In this document: positions 21,600 through 37,824 of the stretch, piece by piece | Layout: every line of letters begins with the position of its first letter | Numbering within the stretch: the stretch's first letter is position 1 | Origin: Tubulanus polymorphus | Taxonomy: Eukaryota > Nemertea > Palaeonemertea > Tubulaniformes > Tubulanidae | Direction: 5' to 3' | Length of the DNA stretch: 64,000 bases | Assembly (NCBI RefSeq): GCF_964204645.1 | Contig: NC_134035.1 | Span: 8,554,501-8,618,500 of the forward strand | The notes under the pieces: model-generated | What the model was told of the DNA's origin: nothing | Databases searched by the model: none | The model's input: only the letters and a program-made list of their open reading frames with translations | Position numbers and translations under genes: made by a program

Positions 21600-22920
21600 C
21601 CAGTTTAACCCAGCATTTGATATGGAATTTGGATATAAGTTTATGGTTGAAAGGAAAAACATCGTTAAGCTTTACACAGTTATTTGAATTTTTGTGGTCG
21701 TCATGAAGCGGATATAGTGTTGCTTGTAGTAATCTACTATAATTTGCAGCTAAGATATTAGCTAAGATACTATATAGAAAAAAAAGGCAATCTATTAATT
21801 TCGATTTGTCTGAGTTTAGAGAGACACGATGATATTGATGGACTTATCGGCTCGGTTCAACAAAATAAATGTCCTCGTTTTCCGGGGAAGCTCCAGCTAC
21901 GATAATCCTGAGTTATGCAACGATGAGAAAAGCTAGTAGTTTTCAGCACTAAACGTGGACGATTTTATTCATCAGATTCTCTATCGAGTAGCTTTAGGAA
22001 TTTGCCTGCAATATGTGTCAGGCTTCGAGACTAGTCTCTAACTCGACTGCCAGGCTGAGGTGTCAAGTTGACAGATGTCTACATGGTTGCGGGAATAATT
22101 GTAAATTAATGGTGAATTAAAACAATAGCTCGATTAAAAGTTTACATGTAATATCATTTTTGCTAAATCGGCTTCGATTCGCGACATTTCGTTCGCGAAT
22201 GATAAACAACTCGGTTTAATCGTTCACAATTGGTTAAATACTGTACGCGTCGAGACTTTTCTGCCCGATCGCGTGACGTCGGCGCCTACAGCCTACAGCC
22301 CGCGCGCGTATAATAACTTATCGCACCATCTTCCGCCGTCAAATACAGAATTTCTCATTAGTCTCCTGTTGCGAGGATAGCACCGACGACATCACTTCGA
22401 CAAATACAATTATAGCGCGCCCGAGTATCGAGTATCGTGCGTCTAATACACGCGAGTTTTGTTTTATATCACCCCCCTCTTCCCTCTACCCCTTTCCCCC
22501 TCTCCCCATCGGAGGTAACGAATTAATTTACGACGTTCATGAATATTCATCGGTCGCGTTGACTGCACGGGAAGTCGGCACCGGGGTATTATCCGCGTAG
22601 TTTATTCCTTTAGTTCAAACATGTTCCGTCTAACAATTACGAATTTCTCGACTTTCGATTTGAGATGATTACCGTCTTGTTCGTCTGATGACGTCGAATA
22701 TTCTGCCGAGATCGCATTTCTCATGTCTCAGTTTACGTAAAGTGCAAAGAGATTATTATTATGAGATTATATGAGAAATCGAATCGTCATTGCTATTATC
22801 ATTATCTTTATTACATCTTGAAAATGGCGTCAAATTATCCGAATGACCTTCGTTGACAGAATGCTCAGCCATCTAGAATTACTATAGTTTTGCAAACTCG
22901 ATTCGTAATTCTTCCTCGGT
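21600..22920. other. No gene; CpG-rich block with polypyrimidine tract
   Basis: Bases 22,240-22,450 and 22,500-22,600 are CpG-rich. A pyrimidine run of C and T (about 22,472-22,507) could form unusual DNA structure. No frame with a recognisable domain exists. Confidence 0.4.
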
Positions 22921-22922
22921 AA

Positions 22923-22961
22923 CCGATGCACACCAATGCACACCAATGCACACCGATGCAC
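22923..22961. repeat. 10-bp minisatellite, about four copies
   Basis: Successive units CCGATGCACA, CCAATGCACA, CCAATGCACA and CCGATGCAC. Confidence 0.9.
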
Positions 22962-23640
22962 GAATGATTGAGGTCTACCCATTCCACAGGGAATGAATAG
23001 GATAGATTTTCAGAATTCTTTCAGACATTGTGAGGATTTTGCGATATTTCTTTTAAAGATTCTTAGCACGACTCGAATAGAGTTTCGATAAAAGGTTACC
23101 CGAGGAAAGATCAGCAATATCCGCGCGTATCTTTCTGCATTCCGTGAAAACGACAATCGAATACTTCCTGAAATAGAACTGCTGTAACTTCTACGGATTT
23201 CATTTTAACGAGTTCGTTTTTTTATTTGTGTCCTTGCAAAAAAAACACGTGTATGGATTTGAAGCGAAAAGTTAGAAGCTGAAATTGATCCGCGACACGC
23301 GATTCATCATTCCGTGAATTCATTAAGCGACGCTTATATTTTGCCTGGACTGTCGTTACGCGCAACACGACGCGGTTAATCAGAATCTGAGCCGGCAATA
23401 AACATGCTACTAGATCACATCATAACTGAACCAGGGATAATAGTGCGTTCTATTGTACTTTTTCGGCGTCGGAACGAAAATCGCGACTAATCGCGGTCCA
23501 TTTCGCGTGATCATCGTCCGCGCTAAGTTTCCGCGATTTCATATCGTAAATTACGTCCGATTCAAGGCTTTTCAACGACGAACGACTCGTTCGTTTCGTT
23601 CGCAAAATGTACGCCATTCGTCAGGTATGTCCAGAATTGA
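22962..23640. other. No recognised feature
   Basis: Only chance frames were seen. Confidence 0.4.
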
Positions 23641-23642
23641 CA

Positions 23643-23945
23643 CTTGACAGAATTCCGGAATTGTTTTGTTGACCGCTTGATGGGTCCACTCTCCTGAATT
23701 CTGGAAATTTCTGCACAGAATTTTCTGCCAAAATATCTGTTTTCCGGATGTCCTGCTGATTGTTTGATTGGTACCCCCCCCCCGAATTGTTGTGGATATT
23801 TCTGGCCAATATTTTCTCGGTCCCCCCAGAATTCCGGAAATATCTGGTTAGAATTTTCTGCAATATTTCTATTTTCCAGAATTTTCTGTTGTTTAATAGA
23901 TGGGTACCCCCCCCCCCAGAATTCTGGAAATTTCATTTCTGGACA
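23643..23945. repeat. Imperfect tandem repeat with poly-C tracts
   Basis: The unit (roughly 130 bp, with a shorter central copy) contains GAATTCTGGAAATTTCTG, CAGAATTTTCTGC, TTTTCC, a GTT-TAAT/GATT block and GGTACCCC with long C runs (about 10 and 12 C). Open frames on both strands (130 and 104 codons) are by-products of the repeat, with internally repeated residues, and are not counted as genes. Confidence 0.75.
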
Positions 23946-24354
23946 TGTTTGCATCCGCGCATGTCACAGCCGCACGAATCTGCTCGTCCCCAAAATAAAT
24001 AATCATAGAATAACTTCATCGTACGTAACGGCGGTTATAACGCAAACACATCACGCGCGGAGTGCTCCCTCTCTGTAGAACTGTTTTTAAGCGCCCGCGG
24101 TGCTATCTCCGCGCGCGCACATCATCCCTTGCGGTAATTCATCCCTCTCATAACATAGGCTTATATTATTTCAAGGAAAAATAAACTTGAAATTGCGTTT
24201 ACTTAATGCAATTTTTTGTTCATCTCGCTGCTCTTATAGACTATTCGGTACGCGATGGTAAGTCAATTTCAATTTCAGTAGCGATTTATTTCACAGAAAA
24301 GCCTAACATTATTACTAGTTAAACATTTCAAAAAGAAGAGAGAGAAATATGTTA

Positions 24355-24450
24355 ATTTAAAAAATTGTAGTGTGCTTTTCCATGTAGGCCTTGCAAAGCC
24401 TTGTAGGCCGCTAGTGCAGGCACAAAGAGAGGCAAATATAGAGAGAAGAG
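24355..24450 (+). repeat. Dispersed repeat family C, copy 3
   Basis: The copy carries TGTGCTTTTCCATG, GGCCTTGCAAAGCC, GGCCGCTAGTGCAGGCAC and an AAGAGAGG tail, matching 9,745-9,835. Confidence 0.55.
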
Positions 24451-25380
24451 AGGTGAGAAAGATGAGAAACAAATGAGCTCATAGCAGAGAAAAATACAAG
24501 AACAGTAGACTGGGGTGTAGGAGATATGATAGAGATAATGGAGATAATAATGAATAACGAACAATTTAATGAACATTGGTGGCTGCTGATTCTGGCCAAA
24601 TAAGAAATATGACAATGATGATAATAATAATAACATGACGTCAAAAAGAAATGTAGGCGTTGTCAAAGCAGAAGTAATGGTTTGAACGTGGCATCAGAAA
24701 CAGTCGGTTAAAGCGCGCGTTATACGTGTATGAAAAAGAAATTTTGTGAGATTGGATGTCATATTATTTTCTCATTAATTCGGCAAAAATCAGCCACCTC
24801 AGAGGTGTCTATCATGATGCAAATGCATATGAAAATGTTCACGTTGGTCGCGGAGGTTTGAAATCGTACCTGTATTAAAACGGATGAAAACTGCTCAGCG
24901 AATTGTCAACAAAGCCTGCAGGCTTATACGGTGTTTGGTCGTGACATCTATCGTATACGAAGTCGTTGAGCGGCTTCGGGCAATTAGCTTTACGCAAGAC
25001 AGCAGGTTCTGCCACAACGCGAGTAGAAGTAGGCAAAGGGTACGGTGTCGAGATCCGTGGGAAACCTACCAATATCGGCTTTCACTCTGTCATCACACGT
25101 GCTTGATCTGTATCCTAACAACATAAAGTGTTTTATCGATGCAGAATTATCCTGAATTCGTGATATTTAGACGCGATATTTGGATGCATTTCAAAGATGA
25201 AAAATCATTTCTAACTCGTAACGAGGCTTGTAGATTCGTCCGAACAATTCTGTGATGGAAACGTTGCACGAATAGACGCTCTGTTGTGGGGTTAACGGTC
25301 AGGCTCACGCCTGGGCAAAATCTCATCTCCAGCAGGTTCTCTAAGCCCTGCAAAGGGAGGCTGGCCTTAACATTTTAGGC
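24451..25380. other. No recognised feature
   Basis: The longest frame (24,352-24,666, minus, 104 codons) overlaps repeat C and is low-complexity. Nothing else was recognised. Confidence 0.4.
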
Positions 25381-25384
25381 AAGT

Positions 25385-25475
25385 TATTTGATAATATGTA
25401 CTACGACCGCTACTGTGGCGAGCGAGGATTCCTATTCGCTGGTGGTTACTCCAGTTCTGCATTTCATTTAGATTC
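25385..25475 (-). repeat. Dispersed repeat family A, inverted partial copy
   Basis: CGCTACTGTGGCGAGCGAGG followed by GGTGGTTACT corresponds to the complement of the end of copies at 5,010 and 35,520, and closely resembles 42,690-42,780. A TCAATTTCAATTCAAT tract follows. Confidence 0.45.
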
Positions 25476-25694
25476 AATTTCAATTCAATATACTTTCTTC
25501 ATCATCAAATCAATTCAACCAAATTTTCTTTGAAATCTATGACGTTGAATAAGTGGGAAAAGTCAATCATATATCTATTGATCGTTCCATATCAGCCAAA
25601 AATGTAGTTCAAATTCCGTTGTCAGATCTAATCGTCGAATCAAATGTCATTAGTTCGCGTTCTGCTCTGAGCTTTAACATCGAGCTACATGAAG

Positions 25695-26025
25695 CGTGGG
25701 AATCCCACATTGATATAACCGGAGATAAGTCCGAAAAGTTTCCTATAAGCTATAAATTCATTCATTCGGCGTCTCGACTATGACCTAACAGTCATCAATA
25801 GTCAGGAAGACGACTTTTAGTTTAAAGTCGAAACAATAATCCATTATCCTGTTACATTTTTCTTCATTTAATCATACTTATTATATAAGTCCAATAACGT
25901 AACATCGTAATGAAAAAAAATTTCAATTTCAATTTCAATATTAATAAATCTAAAGCTTAAGAAAACTTTTCGGACTTCATCTTCAGTTATATCAGTGTTG
26001 GATTTTCCTATATAAGATAAATGTT
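25695..26025. mobile_element. Penelope-type relic D, inverted pair
   Basis: The plus-strand copy (25,695-25,775) has CCCACATTGATATAACCGG and AAGTCCGAAAAGTTTCC. The minus-strand copy (25,935-26,025) has CACTGATATAACTGAAGATG and AAGTCCGAAAAGTTTTC. A third copy is at 20,095-20,200. The copies are about 200 bp apart, with low-complexity TTTCAA repeats between (25,918-25,940). The inverted spacing fits a collapsed Penelope-like element with no protein part left. Confidence 0.45.
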
Positions 26026-26029
26026 TACA

Positions 26030-26775
26030 CTATTCATTTACTTTATTCTCATGACGTGTGTGCGCTGCTATAGACAACATATCACAGCGACTTAGCGTTG
26101 AATCTCGTTTGCAGACGTATGCTATTGTAACTGCAAGATTAGGTTTTCCTATGTAGAATCCACGGCGTCTCATCAATACAACGAGTCCCTTTGAATACTG
26201 ACACTTTTTTGTCCGCCCAAAGCAATCATCGTCCATTCAACTCTGAATTGACGAGTTAGCGGATACTACGAACGAGTGTTTTTGTCTGTACGGATGGAGA
26301 TACCGCTTTCATCATTCCACTTCAGGCTTTCGGCGTTCTCAGTGGTTTTTTTGTTCCTAGTAGCTCCATTCGGATCGCTTTCCGCTAACTTCATTTGGGC
26401 GATCAGTCGAAGTGAAAAATAAAATCAATTCGTCGGGGAATAGCACGCGAAACGAGAACGAAAATAGTCTATCCAGTAACGAGGGATGACGAAATCGGTG
26501 GATTGATTCCGGCCTTAATTCCTGGTGCAATTGAGATGGTAGTAAACCATTAACCATTTCTACAATTAGGTTTTTCGAGTCAAATTGATTCAACCAGCCA
26601 AATTTCAATTTGCCTCCATTCTCATTCTCCTTGAATGAATGAATGCATGAATGTCATGATTTATAAAGCGCCCATTTCATTTATGAAAAAAAAAAAAATG
26701 TTCAAAGGCGCTCCCCAGGAATGAAACGGCGTGTGAACCGGAATGTTTTTAGTTCTGATTGAAATGCTGAGAGAT
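26030..26775. other. No recognised feature
   Basis: Chance frames only. There is a short A run near 26,686 and an AATG repeat near 26,635. Confidence 0.4.
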
Positions 26776-26777
26776 AT

Positions 26778-27093
26778 AGGTATTCGAACCTGATGGCATC
26801 GAGACTGCGCCACAGCCCGAAACCCTGCCTGACTAGACCGAGTGCGCAGCTCAGATAGTGTCATTCTCAACCAATCAGAAATCCCGTTTTATATTGGCCC
26901 GGGTTTGTCCATTTATAGTTCATCCGTGAAAGTGGCTGCAGTAATTATACAGCGGGCAATCCGATTGTGCCGCACATTTTCTTGCGGCAAACCTGCGCAC
27001 TCGGGCAAGGCAGGGTGACTATAAGTCAGGGTTTCGTGCCGTTGCACGTTCGTTTCGTGACTCAGGCGATGATGCCATCAGACTCGAATCTCC
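26778..27093. mobile_element. Foldback element with B-box-like arm ends, copy 1
   Basis: The left arm runs TATTCGAACCTGATGGCATC, CCCGAAACCCTGCCT, CCGAGTGCGCAG. The right arm has the complements in mirror order: TGCGCACTCGGGC, AGGCAGGGT, CAGGGTTTCGTGCC, TGATGCCATCAG, CTCGAATC. The middle (about 26,850-26,985) includes CCAATCAGA, TTTATAGTTC and CGATTGTGCC. The arm ends read like a Pol III B box (GGTTCGAATAC on the minus strand at the left). A related copy is at 45,175-45,448. No transposase is encoded; the 184-codon frame across its right side is not conserved in copy 2. Confidence 0.6.
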
Positions 27094-27945
27094 GACGACG
27101 GAGGATGGTATCCGTCGCATCTCAGCCCGATATACGTAGGCTAGCTATGAAACGTGTTGATGTTATCCCGGAATTGAATAATAGATTATTAACTTGGCGA
27201 CCAGTAGCTTTTTTCTGTAACCGCTCGCGGCTAATTTTCCTCAAAACAGTCGTTACATCGAACATTCATGAACCCTCTTGGAAAATGGCAATCGTTGTAG
27301 AGTTGCCACATAATCCTTTGGAAATCGAGACATACTGGCATCGCCCGTCGGCTCTGTCGTTTGAAGGTTACGAAACGAAGAGATGCGAGCTAAACACGGC
27401 AAGATTTCGAAGACAGATCGACGACTGTTGGAAACCGCTTTATTCGACGCTGACAGTGAAATCTTCTCTCAAACTGTTTGGAACATCGCCAATGTTCCCG
27501 AAACATTGCAACAGTTTCTAATGGTTAATGCGTTTAGTTATACGTGATAAATCTCTGCCGGACAATCCATGATCGGCAGATGATTTAACCGCACGAATAA
27601 GATGAGTTAGAGAATAGACAAAAATGGGCAGAGAACGGCAAACTGTCAGAATGAAGATATTACTTGGGGTTAATCTTGCTAAATTACATGATATAATGAG
27701 GCCTTTTTCTATCGTTTTAAAAACTCAAATTATTTTCGACGACTATTATAGATGATATTCTGATGACCCGCCTTGGATTGACCGGATAAGGATAATGCAT
27801 TGTGTTGCAAATTTGTGAATTGAATCCATGTGGCCAACTTTGTCAAATTTGAATAACATATAAGCACGTCTCGTAAAAGGTTTTTTTTAAAGAAAAATGA
27901 CTCAACAATACCGGACAAATATGACTGACATTAATCTCAGTTCAG
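27094..27945. other. No recognised gene
   Basis: A frame of 184 codons (26,967-27,521, plus) starts inside the foldback element. It has no recognisable domain. It is the longest frame after the LINE but is borderline for chance. Confidence 0.35.
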
Positions 27946-27954
27946 AGTTAACAT

Positions 27955-28143
27955 GTTAAAACCCACAGTAGATATAGAAAGCTTAGTTCATTAGCTGACA
28001 GTTTTTGGGTTACTTCAAACCCCATCACCAGAGAAACCGATAAGACATTTTTGGTTTCTCTGATGATGAGGTTTAGAAGTTACCCCGAAACTGTCAGTTA
28101 ATAAACTAACTTTTCAATATCTTTTAACTGTTGGGTTTTTACT
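27955..28143. mobile_element. Penelope-type relic C, inverted pair
   Basis: Two arms of about 85 bp face each other around a 13-base spacer (28,039-28,051). Each contains, in mirror order, GGTTTCTCTG, a GGGTT/AACCC stem, a CTGTCAG word and AACCCA/TGGGTTTT ends. The right arm has CTGATGA at 28,060-28,066 and GAAA at 28,087-28,090, followed by CTGTC. The left arm has diverged at both motifs. No coding remains. Confidence 0.55.
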
Positions 28144-28144
28144 T

Positions 28145-29490
28145 GTTTAGGCAACGTACCCTTGTAAAATGGCAGAACAGATAATAATTTTCATCAATAC
28201 AGTACGAAAACAAAACAAAGCCGACTTAATTAAAGTTAGTATACATTTTCATTTGTAATTCACATGTTAGATAAAACAAGGACAGTTTGAAGATGAGTTT
28301 TTTTTCTCTAGCAAAGAAGTTTGCAAAGATAGATTGCTTTTGTCTACGTATATGAAGAAAACCGGCAAGTAACGTTGTATCAACTATTTCAAGGAGTCAC
28401 ACTCAAATATGAAATGAAATCGATGTATTAGTGCGCCGCTTGAAAGCCGCCCGATGATCGCGAGAGGAAATGCAACGCTACTAGTTCGAAATGGAGTGGG
28501 TGACGTTTATGATGTCTAGTTAAACTCTCAAGGCGCGTTTGGTGAACACTTGAGCATCGACGGCAACTGACAGGACGTGTCTGAGATGCCGGATCTATTC
28601 GCAACGTTCGCGCGGTCATACACCGAGCATCCAGAATTAAATTGACTCGAGCTCGTTGAACCTTTTCAATCCGAAACCTGAATAGTTTGCACAGCTCGGG
28701 GATTTAGACGCGTATTACGATGGATCTGCGATTGGATTTCGGTTTTTCCAACCTGCATCTGACGATTTTAATCTCGATCTCTCTCGATCTGAAATTGGTT
28801 TCTTTTTCGCTGCGAGCGACAGATCGCGGGCGGTTCGTATTTTTTAAGCGGGCGATATCATCGCCGCGAGATCCCGACGGGCGAAACGATCTTTAATCGC
28901 ATCGCATTAAGTCCGCGACCTGCTTTTTCCCGTTGGAATTTCAGCGGTATTCATCTATCCTCTTAAGTACTAAACGCCAACTCGCTTAAGCACTTATACA
29001 TCTTATATACGATCGTCGACTTAATTGACATTTGATACACCCTTTTATCGCATCAACGTTTTTCAACAAAACAACGAGGACATTTCCATGTCTTCTCTTG
29101 ATATTTCCCGTAGTTGGCTTCGTCGTGGTATATCGAATGGTTGTTATCATAATGGCAACCGTCAGTGCCGTCAATATTCTCGCGGGGTAAAAAAAATTTC
29201 GTTTTTAGCTCATTAGTCCTATTAGAATCGTCGGTATTGTTTATCGAACAGTTGGTAAAGCTTGCGGATAAGACATAATGCACCGCTCGTTCGAAACGTC
29301 GGCATTCGGGTGGTTATCAAGACTTGACTGGATGTAATTCGATACATTAGCGGACGCAGAGGAACGCATTGTAACTACCATCACGCTAAAGGGAAAGATT
29401 ATCCGGTGTGCAATGGTATCAATGTCCCTTTCCATATTGTTCAACTATCTTTATATATTTTGTTAATTATAAAAAGTTTTTGTGTAGAAA
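28145..29490. other. No gene; CpG-rich block 28,600-28,990
   Basis: Bases 28,600-28,990 are CpG-rich and non-repetitive within the window. Frames are short and unrecognised. Confidence 0.4.
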
Positions 29491-29495
29491 ACAAA

Positions 29496-29518
29496 TCATA
29501 TCATATCATATCATATCA
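29496..29518. repeat. (ATATC)n microsatellite
   Basis: Four to five tandem ATATC units, possibly the tail of a LINE-mobilised insertion, although no AATAAA precedes it. Confidence 0.85.
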
Positions 29519-34555
<5,037 letters not shown>

Positions 34556-34559
34556 TTTG

Positions 34560-34930
34560 CTCCCGACAACCTTAGAGTGTCAGTGATGTGAGAAGTCTCA
34601 CACGATACAGCATCCTCGCTTGCCAGGGGTCCGGTATCGCTCCCCGAACTCGCTTCCACCAGCCCCGTGGCCTCGCGACGCGTTACTTCATTACAGGCGC
34701 TGTTGCGCATGACGTCATATATCGATTTGCAAAATACTTCTTCTTCGATAAAAAGTTCGCTGATTGGTCCATTTAACGGGAAAACCATCAACGGAAGCCT
34801 AATGTCGTTTGTTACAAGCGCTGTGATTGGTACGACCGGATTCTGGTCGGCTAGTAACGACTCCAACGACTCGTGAGTTCAAGGGGTTCGAGGAAAGGCT
34901 TTAGCCTAGTGGGTTCGAATCCCTTGACGG
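34560..34930 (+). mobile_element. Possible SINE or foldback element with B-box word
   Basis: AGTGGGTTCGAATCCC near 34,908-34,923 is a good Pol III B box, preceded by TTTAGCC. Further left, TGCGCATGACGTCAT and TGATTGGTCC echo words in the 26.8 and 45.2 kb foldback elements (GCGCAGCTTAGATGATGTCAT, CCAATCAG). Clear mirrored arms were not found, so the link is weak. Confidence 0.35.
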
Positions 34931-35515
34931 GTGAAGACGACGATGTAGGTAAACACAGAAACACAAACGTTTTACGTGTCGTCTGCGCTTATGGGAAACG
35001 GGAAACATGGTTTCGAAAAACAACGGTTCCGAAATCAAACATCTTTGATTCCGTATGTTTCCGTGTGGATGGGCCTTAGTGTCGCTTTCGTGACCCCTGA
35101 TGCCTCACCGGCAACTCCAAATATACGTAAGCACGGAAATTCTATGAACCAGCCGCACTTTAAGGACTCGGTGAAAGGTTACGAATCGTAAATGCTCACC
35201 TCGGTTGTGTGGAGTATTGAAGGTAGCGATGACGGCGCACGCACCGATGGTATGCGTCGCAGATCGCGATGTCTCAATACTCGAAAGACGTGTTAACGAG
35301 ACTCGTGGGAAATGAAAATTGCGAAGCTAACCGAACAAATCACGTCTAACGAAGCGTACTATGTGTAGTGGTGATCTCGGCTGCGAATCTCGGCCGAAAT
35401 AATTTCAAACCGTACATGCGCACTATTGATTAATCCTGGGAGCTTACGCTACATAGGGTCGACAGTGTTCCTTGCTTCCGAGTAAGCAATGAGCCGACGC
35501 TCACCAGGTGGCGTA
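34931..35515. other. No recognised feature
   Basis: Chance frames only. A 9-bp mirrored GAGTATTGA/TCAATACTC pair is near 35,211 and 35,273. Confidence 0.4.
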
Positions 35516-35519
35516 ACAA

Positions 35520-35815
35520 TACACTCAGTTATATGTAGTGAAAATTAGTTCATTTTTGATGAACTGCGAACTAGATCTTTAGGCTCCCCAAATGGAAATG
35601 TTGTTAAAAGAGTCATCACATAGATTGAGATTGACTTTCCCAATAAGTTCTTCACTGAAAATTCAGTTGATTCGAATATAACCAAAATGTAGAAGAAATT
35701 GAAGCGCGGTAACCGAGTAATCACTAGTGACACCTGGCGGATTCTCGCCTACCATAGGTGGAATCATCGATTGCCACAGTAGCGGTGCAGGTACCCAATT
35801 GAATTTACTTGATTC
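35520..35815 (+). repeat. Dispersed repeat family A, copy 2
   Basis: Homologous to 5,010-5,290 through AGTTCATTTT, GGCTCCC-like, AGAAGAAATTGAA, CCTGGCGGATTCTCGCCTA and GATTGCCACAGT, ending GGTACCCAATTGAAT. Confidence 0.6.
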
Positions 35816-36378
35816 AATCGAGCAGAACGTTGATCTTCGCTAACTATACCCGAAGTCTCTGGACAGAACCGTCATGTAGACACACGGTGCCTTGACGGAA
35901 GCCCATCCATAGATCGATGACGTTCGCGATATGTTTTGGTTTCGTCAGGGCACCGTCTCACTTTTACGATTTAACCTTTCTAAAACGATTTGCCATAATC
36001 TGAATCAATCATCGAACATGAACTCGATTTAAAAGAGTTGAGGGTTTTAGAGAAAAACTGCTTTCGTTAAGTTGAATAATTTTCTGATCCTTTCTTTGTC
36101 CAGGTCAATGCTGACAGCCAGGGTTATGCCTGTCTCTTATAAAAAAGATACCCAAGGTTTTTAGGGCATGATCACTACAAAAATTTCGGAGGCCTGAAAT
36201 TGACCAAGACGACGATGGTGTGCGTGTGCCCATATGCTCTGTCGATGAAGGTTTACTCAAGTCAAGGATGATACATCGTTGATTTTGTATAATATGTTAT
36301 CCCGGTCGTTTCAATTGAAGAAAATCTTTGGCCGCGCGGTGTTCAAGGGGCAAACGCGATCATACGCTGTCTGCGCAG
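35816..36378. other. No recognised feature
   Basis: Chance frames only were seen upstream of the promoter candidate. GC content rises from about 36,325. Confidence 0.35.
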
Positions 36379-36446
36379 TATAAAAGGGTGCTTGCTGTGG
36401 CGGCGCATCATATTGTGGCATTCACATCTTGCGTTTGAACTGGAGG
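36379..36446 (+). promoter_or_regulatory. TATA/initiator core promoter candidate
   Basis: TATAAAAG at 36,379-36,386 is followed by TCATATT (36,408-36,414), a full match to the initiator consensus YYANWYY. The +1 A falls at 36,410, 31 bases from the first T of the TATA box, which is the expected metazoan spacing. The flanks are GC-rich. An ATG with A at -3 follows 37 bases later and a splice donor soon after. Confidence 0.4.
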
Positions 36447-36481
36447 ATGTACCGCGCGTTCATCAAGGCGGATAGATCGCC
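36447..36481 (+). CDS. Candidate first coding exon (short)
   Basis: An ATG in good context (A at -3) opens eleven codons (MYRAFIKADRS plus two bases) before a donor GTAAGG at 36,482. Without splicing, the next in-frame codon pair is CCG TAA, so the reading only makes sense if the donor is used. I found no matching acceptor or second exon by eye. The peptide is too short to identify. A non-coding first exon or chance are the alternatives. Confidence 0.2.
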
Positions 36482-36489
36482 GTAAGGTG

Positions 36490-37820
36490 AATTCCATAAT
36501 CCGTAAAAGTCAACTCTTCTTGTTCGATATAGATTCAAGGAAATGTCACCGTACGCTTACCGATCAAAGAAGTTTAGTCATTTTCATGGGTGATTATCCA
36601 CTACCGATGCATTTTGCCATACACTTCAGTATAATCGAACAGGACAGTGACAAAAACAAAATGGCGGCGTTTGAAACCAGAGAAAGTTAAGTTCTGGGGT
36701 CAAGGGTCTAGGTGGTTAGGAATAAGGATCTAGAGGTTAAAGGTCCAGGACGTCCCAGAGCGTTATGGTCTATGGTCCAGGGGATTATTATCTAGACGGT
36801 TTAATGGTTAAGATTAGAATAAGGATTAGGATTTGTAGGATTATAGTAACGATAAGTCGACACGGCCACCACATCAACACCACGTGACTAAGCCGACGCT
36901 GCTGATCACGTGACAAATACGTGACCAAACAGCCGCGCACCGCAACCTTGATCCACGCACGCGTGAGCATTAATTGCTTCGATCGAGAAAACGCGAGGAT
37001 TTCCTTTCAGAAATGATCCCGGCTAGGTCCCGGCTAACTTGATGTAAAGCCGCAGTGGGATAGGAAAAAAATTCATTACATGTACGTGTAGCTAGCTAAT
37101 AACAAGTCTCATTATTGAGGCCGGCGGTCGCTGCTGCTGGTATCGTGTATCGTATTTATCGTTATTAAACGGGAGGAGAGGTCGAGAGACGTCCGCAGGA
37201 TTTGTTCGGTATTACGTCAGTTTATTGGCGACCGTCGATCCGTTGTGTAAACTTCATACCGCCGACAGGGTAAACATCATTACCAGCCGCATGCGACTGG
37301 CCTTTCTAAAGTCGTGTCGGCTGACACGTGTTTTTCATCATCGTCGTTGGATATCCGAACTTGCGACCTGTTTGAATAACTGAATGAATCCGATCCGCCC
37401 AAAGACTGGATATTGATGCATCGCTATGTCGTTTAGAAAGTTATATCGGTCGTCGCCACAACGATACTGTTACCGAGCTCTAAATAATGTTGTAATTAGC
37501 TTCGATGCATCGTACTGATCTAAGGCGATAGCACCACTAATGGCCTTCGAATTGGTCATCTAAAACCAGAATATGTGCGGAGTGTCTTCAAAACCGCCAA
37601 GAAATAGCACTTTGTATCGCATTGGCTATCTGCAGATGCGCTGAATTAAACGCCGAACAAAACAAATGCGTGTACATGTAGCTTAATCGTGGCGAAGCGG
37701 TCGTGCGCTTGATTTCGAACCAAGAGGATGCAGGAGTTCGCCTTTTTGAAGGTTTTCTTGTTTCGTTCGTTTTTACGGTGGCTGATTCGGGCCATGTAAA
37801 GAAATCACACACGTGGTAAA
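36490..37820. other. No recognised gene
   Basis: Bases 36,690-36,845 are G/A-rich with TAGG and GGTC words and no clear period. The remainder has chance frames only. Confidence 0.4.
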
Positions 37821-37824
37821 CCGG

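Noticed and set aside
23562-24078. Overlapping frames of 130 (minus) and 104 (plus) codons
   Set aside because: Both are generated by the same tandem repeat with poly-C tracts.
26967-27521. 184-codon open frame on the plus strand
   Set aside because: It starts inside a foldback element, is not conserved in the second copy at 45.2 kb, and shows no domain. Its length is borderline for chance in 64 kb.
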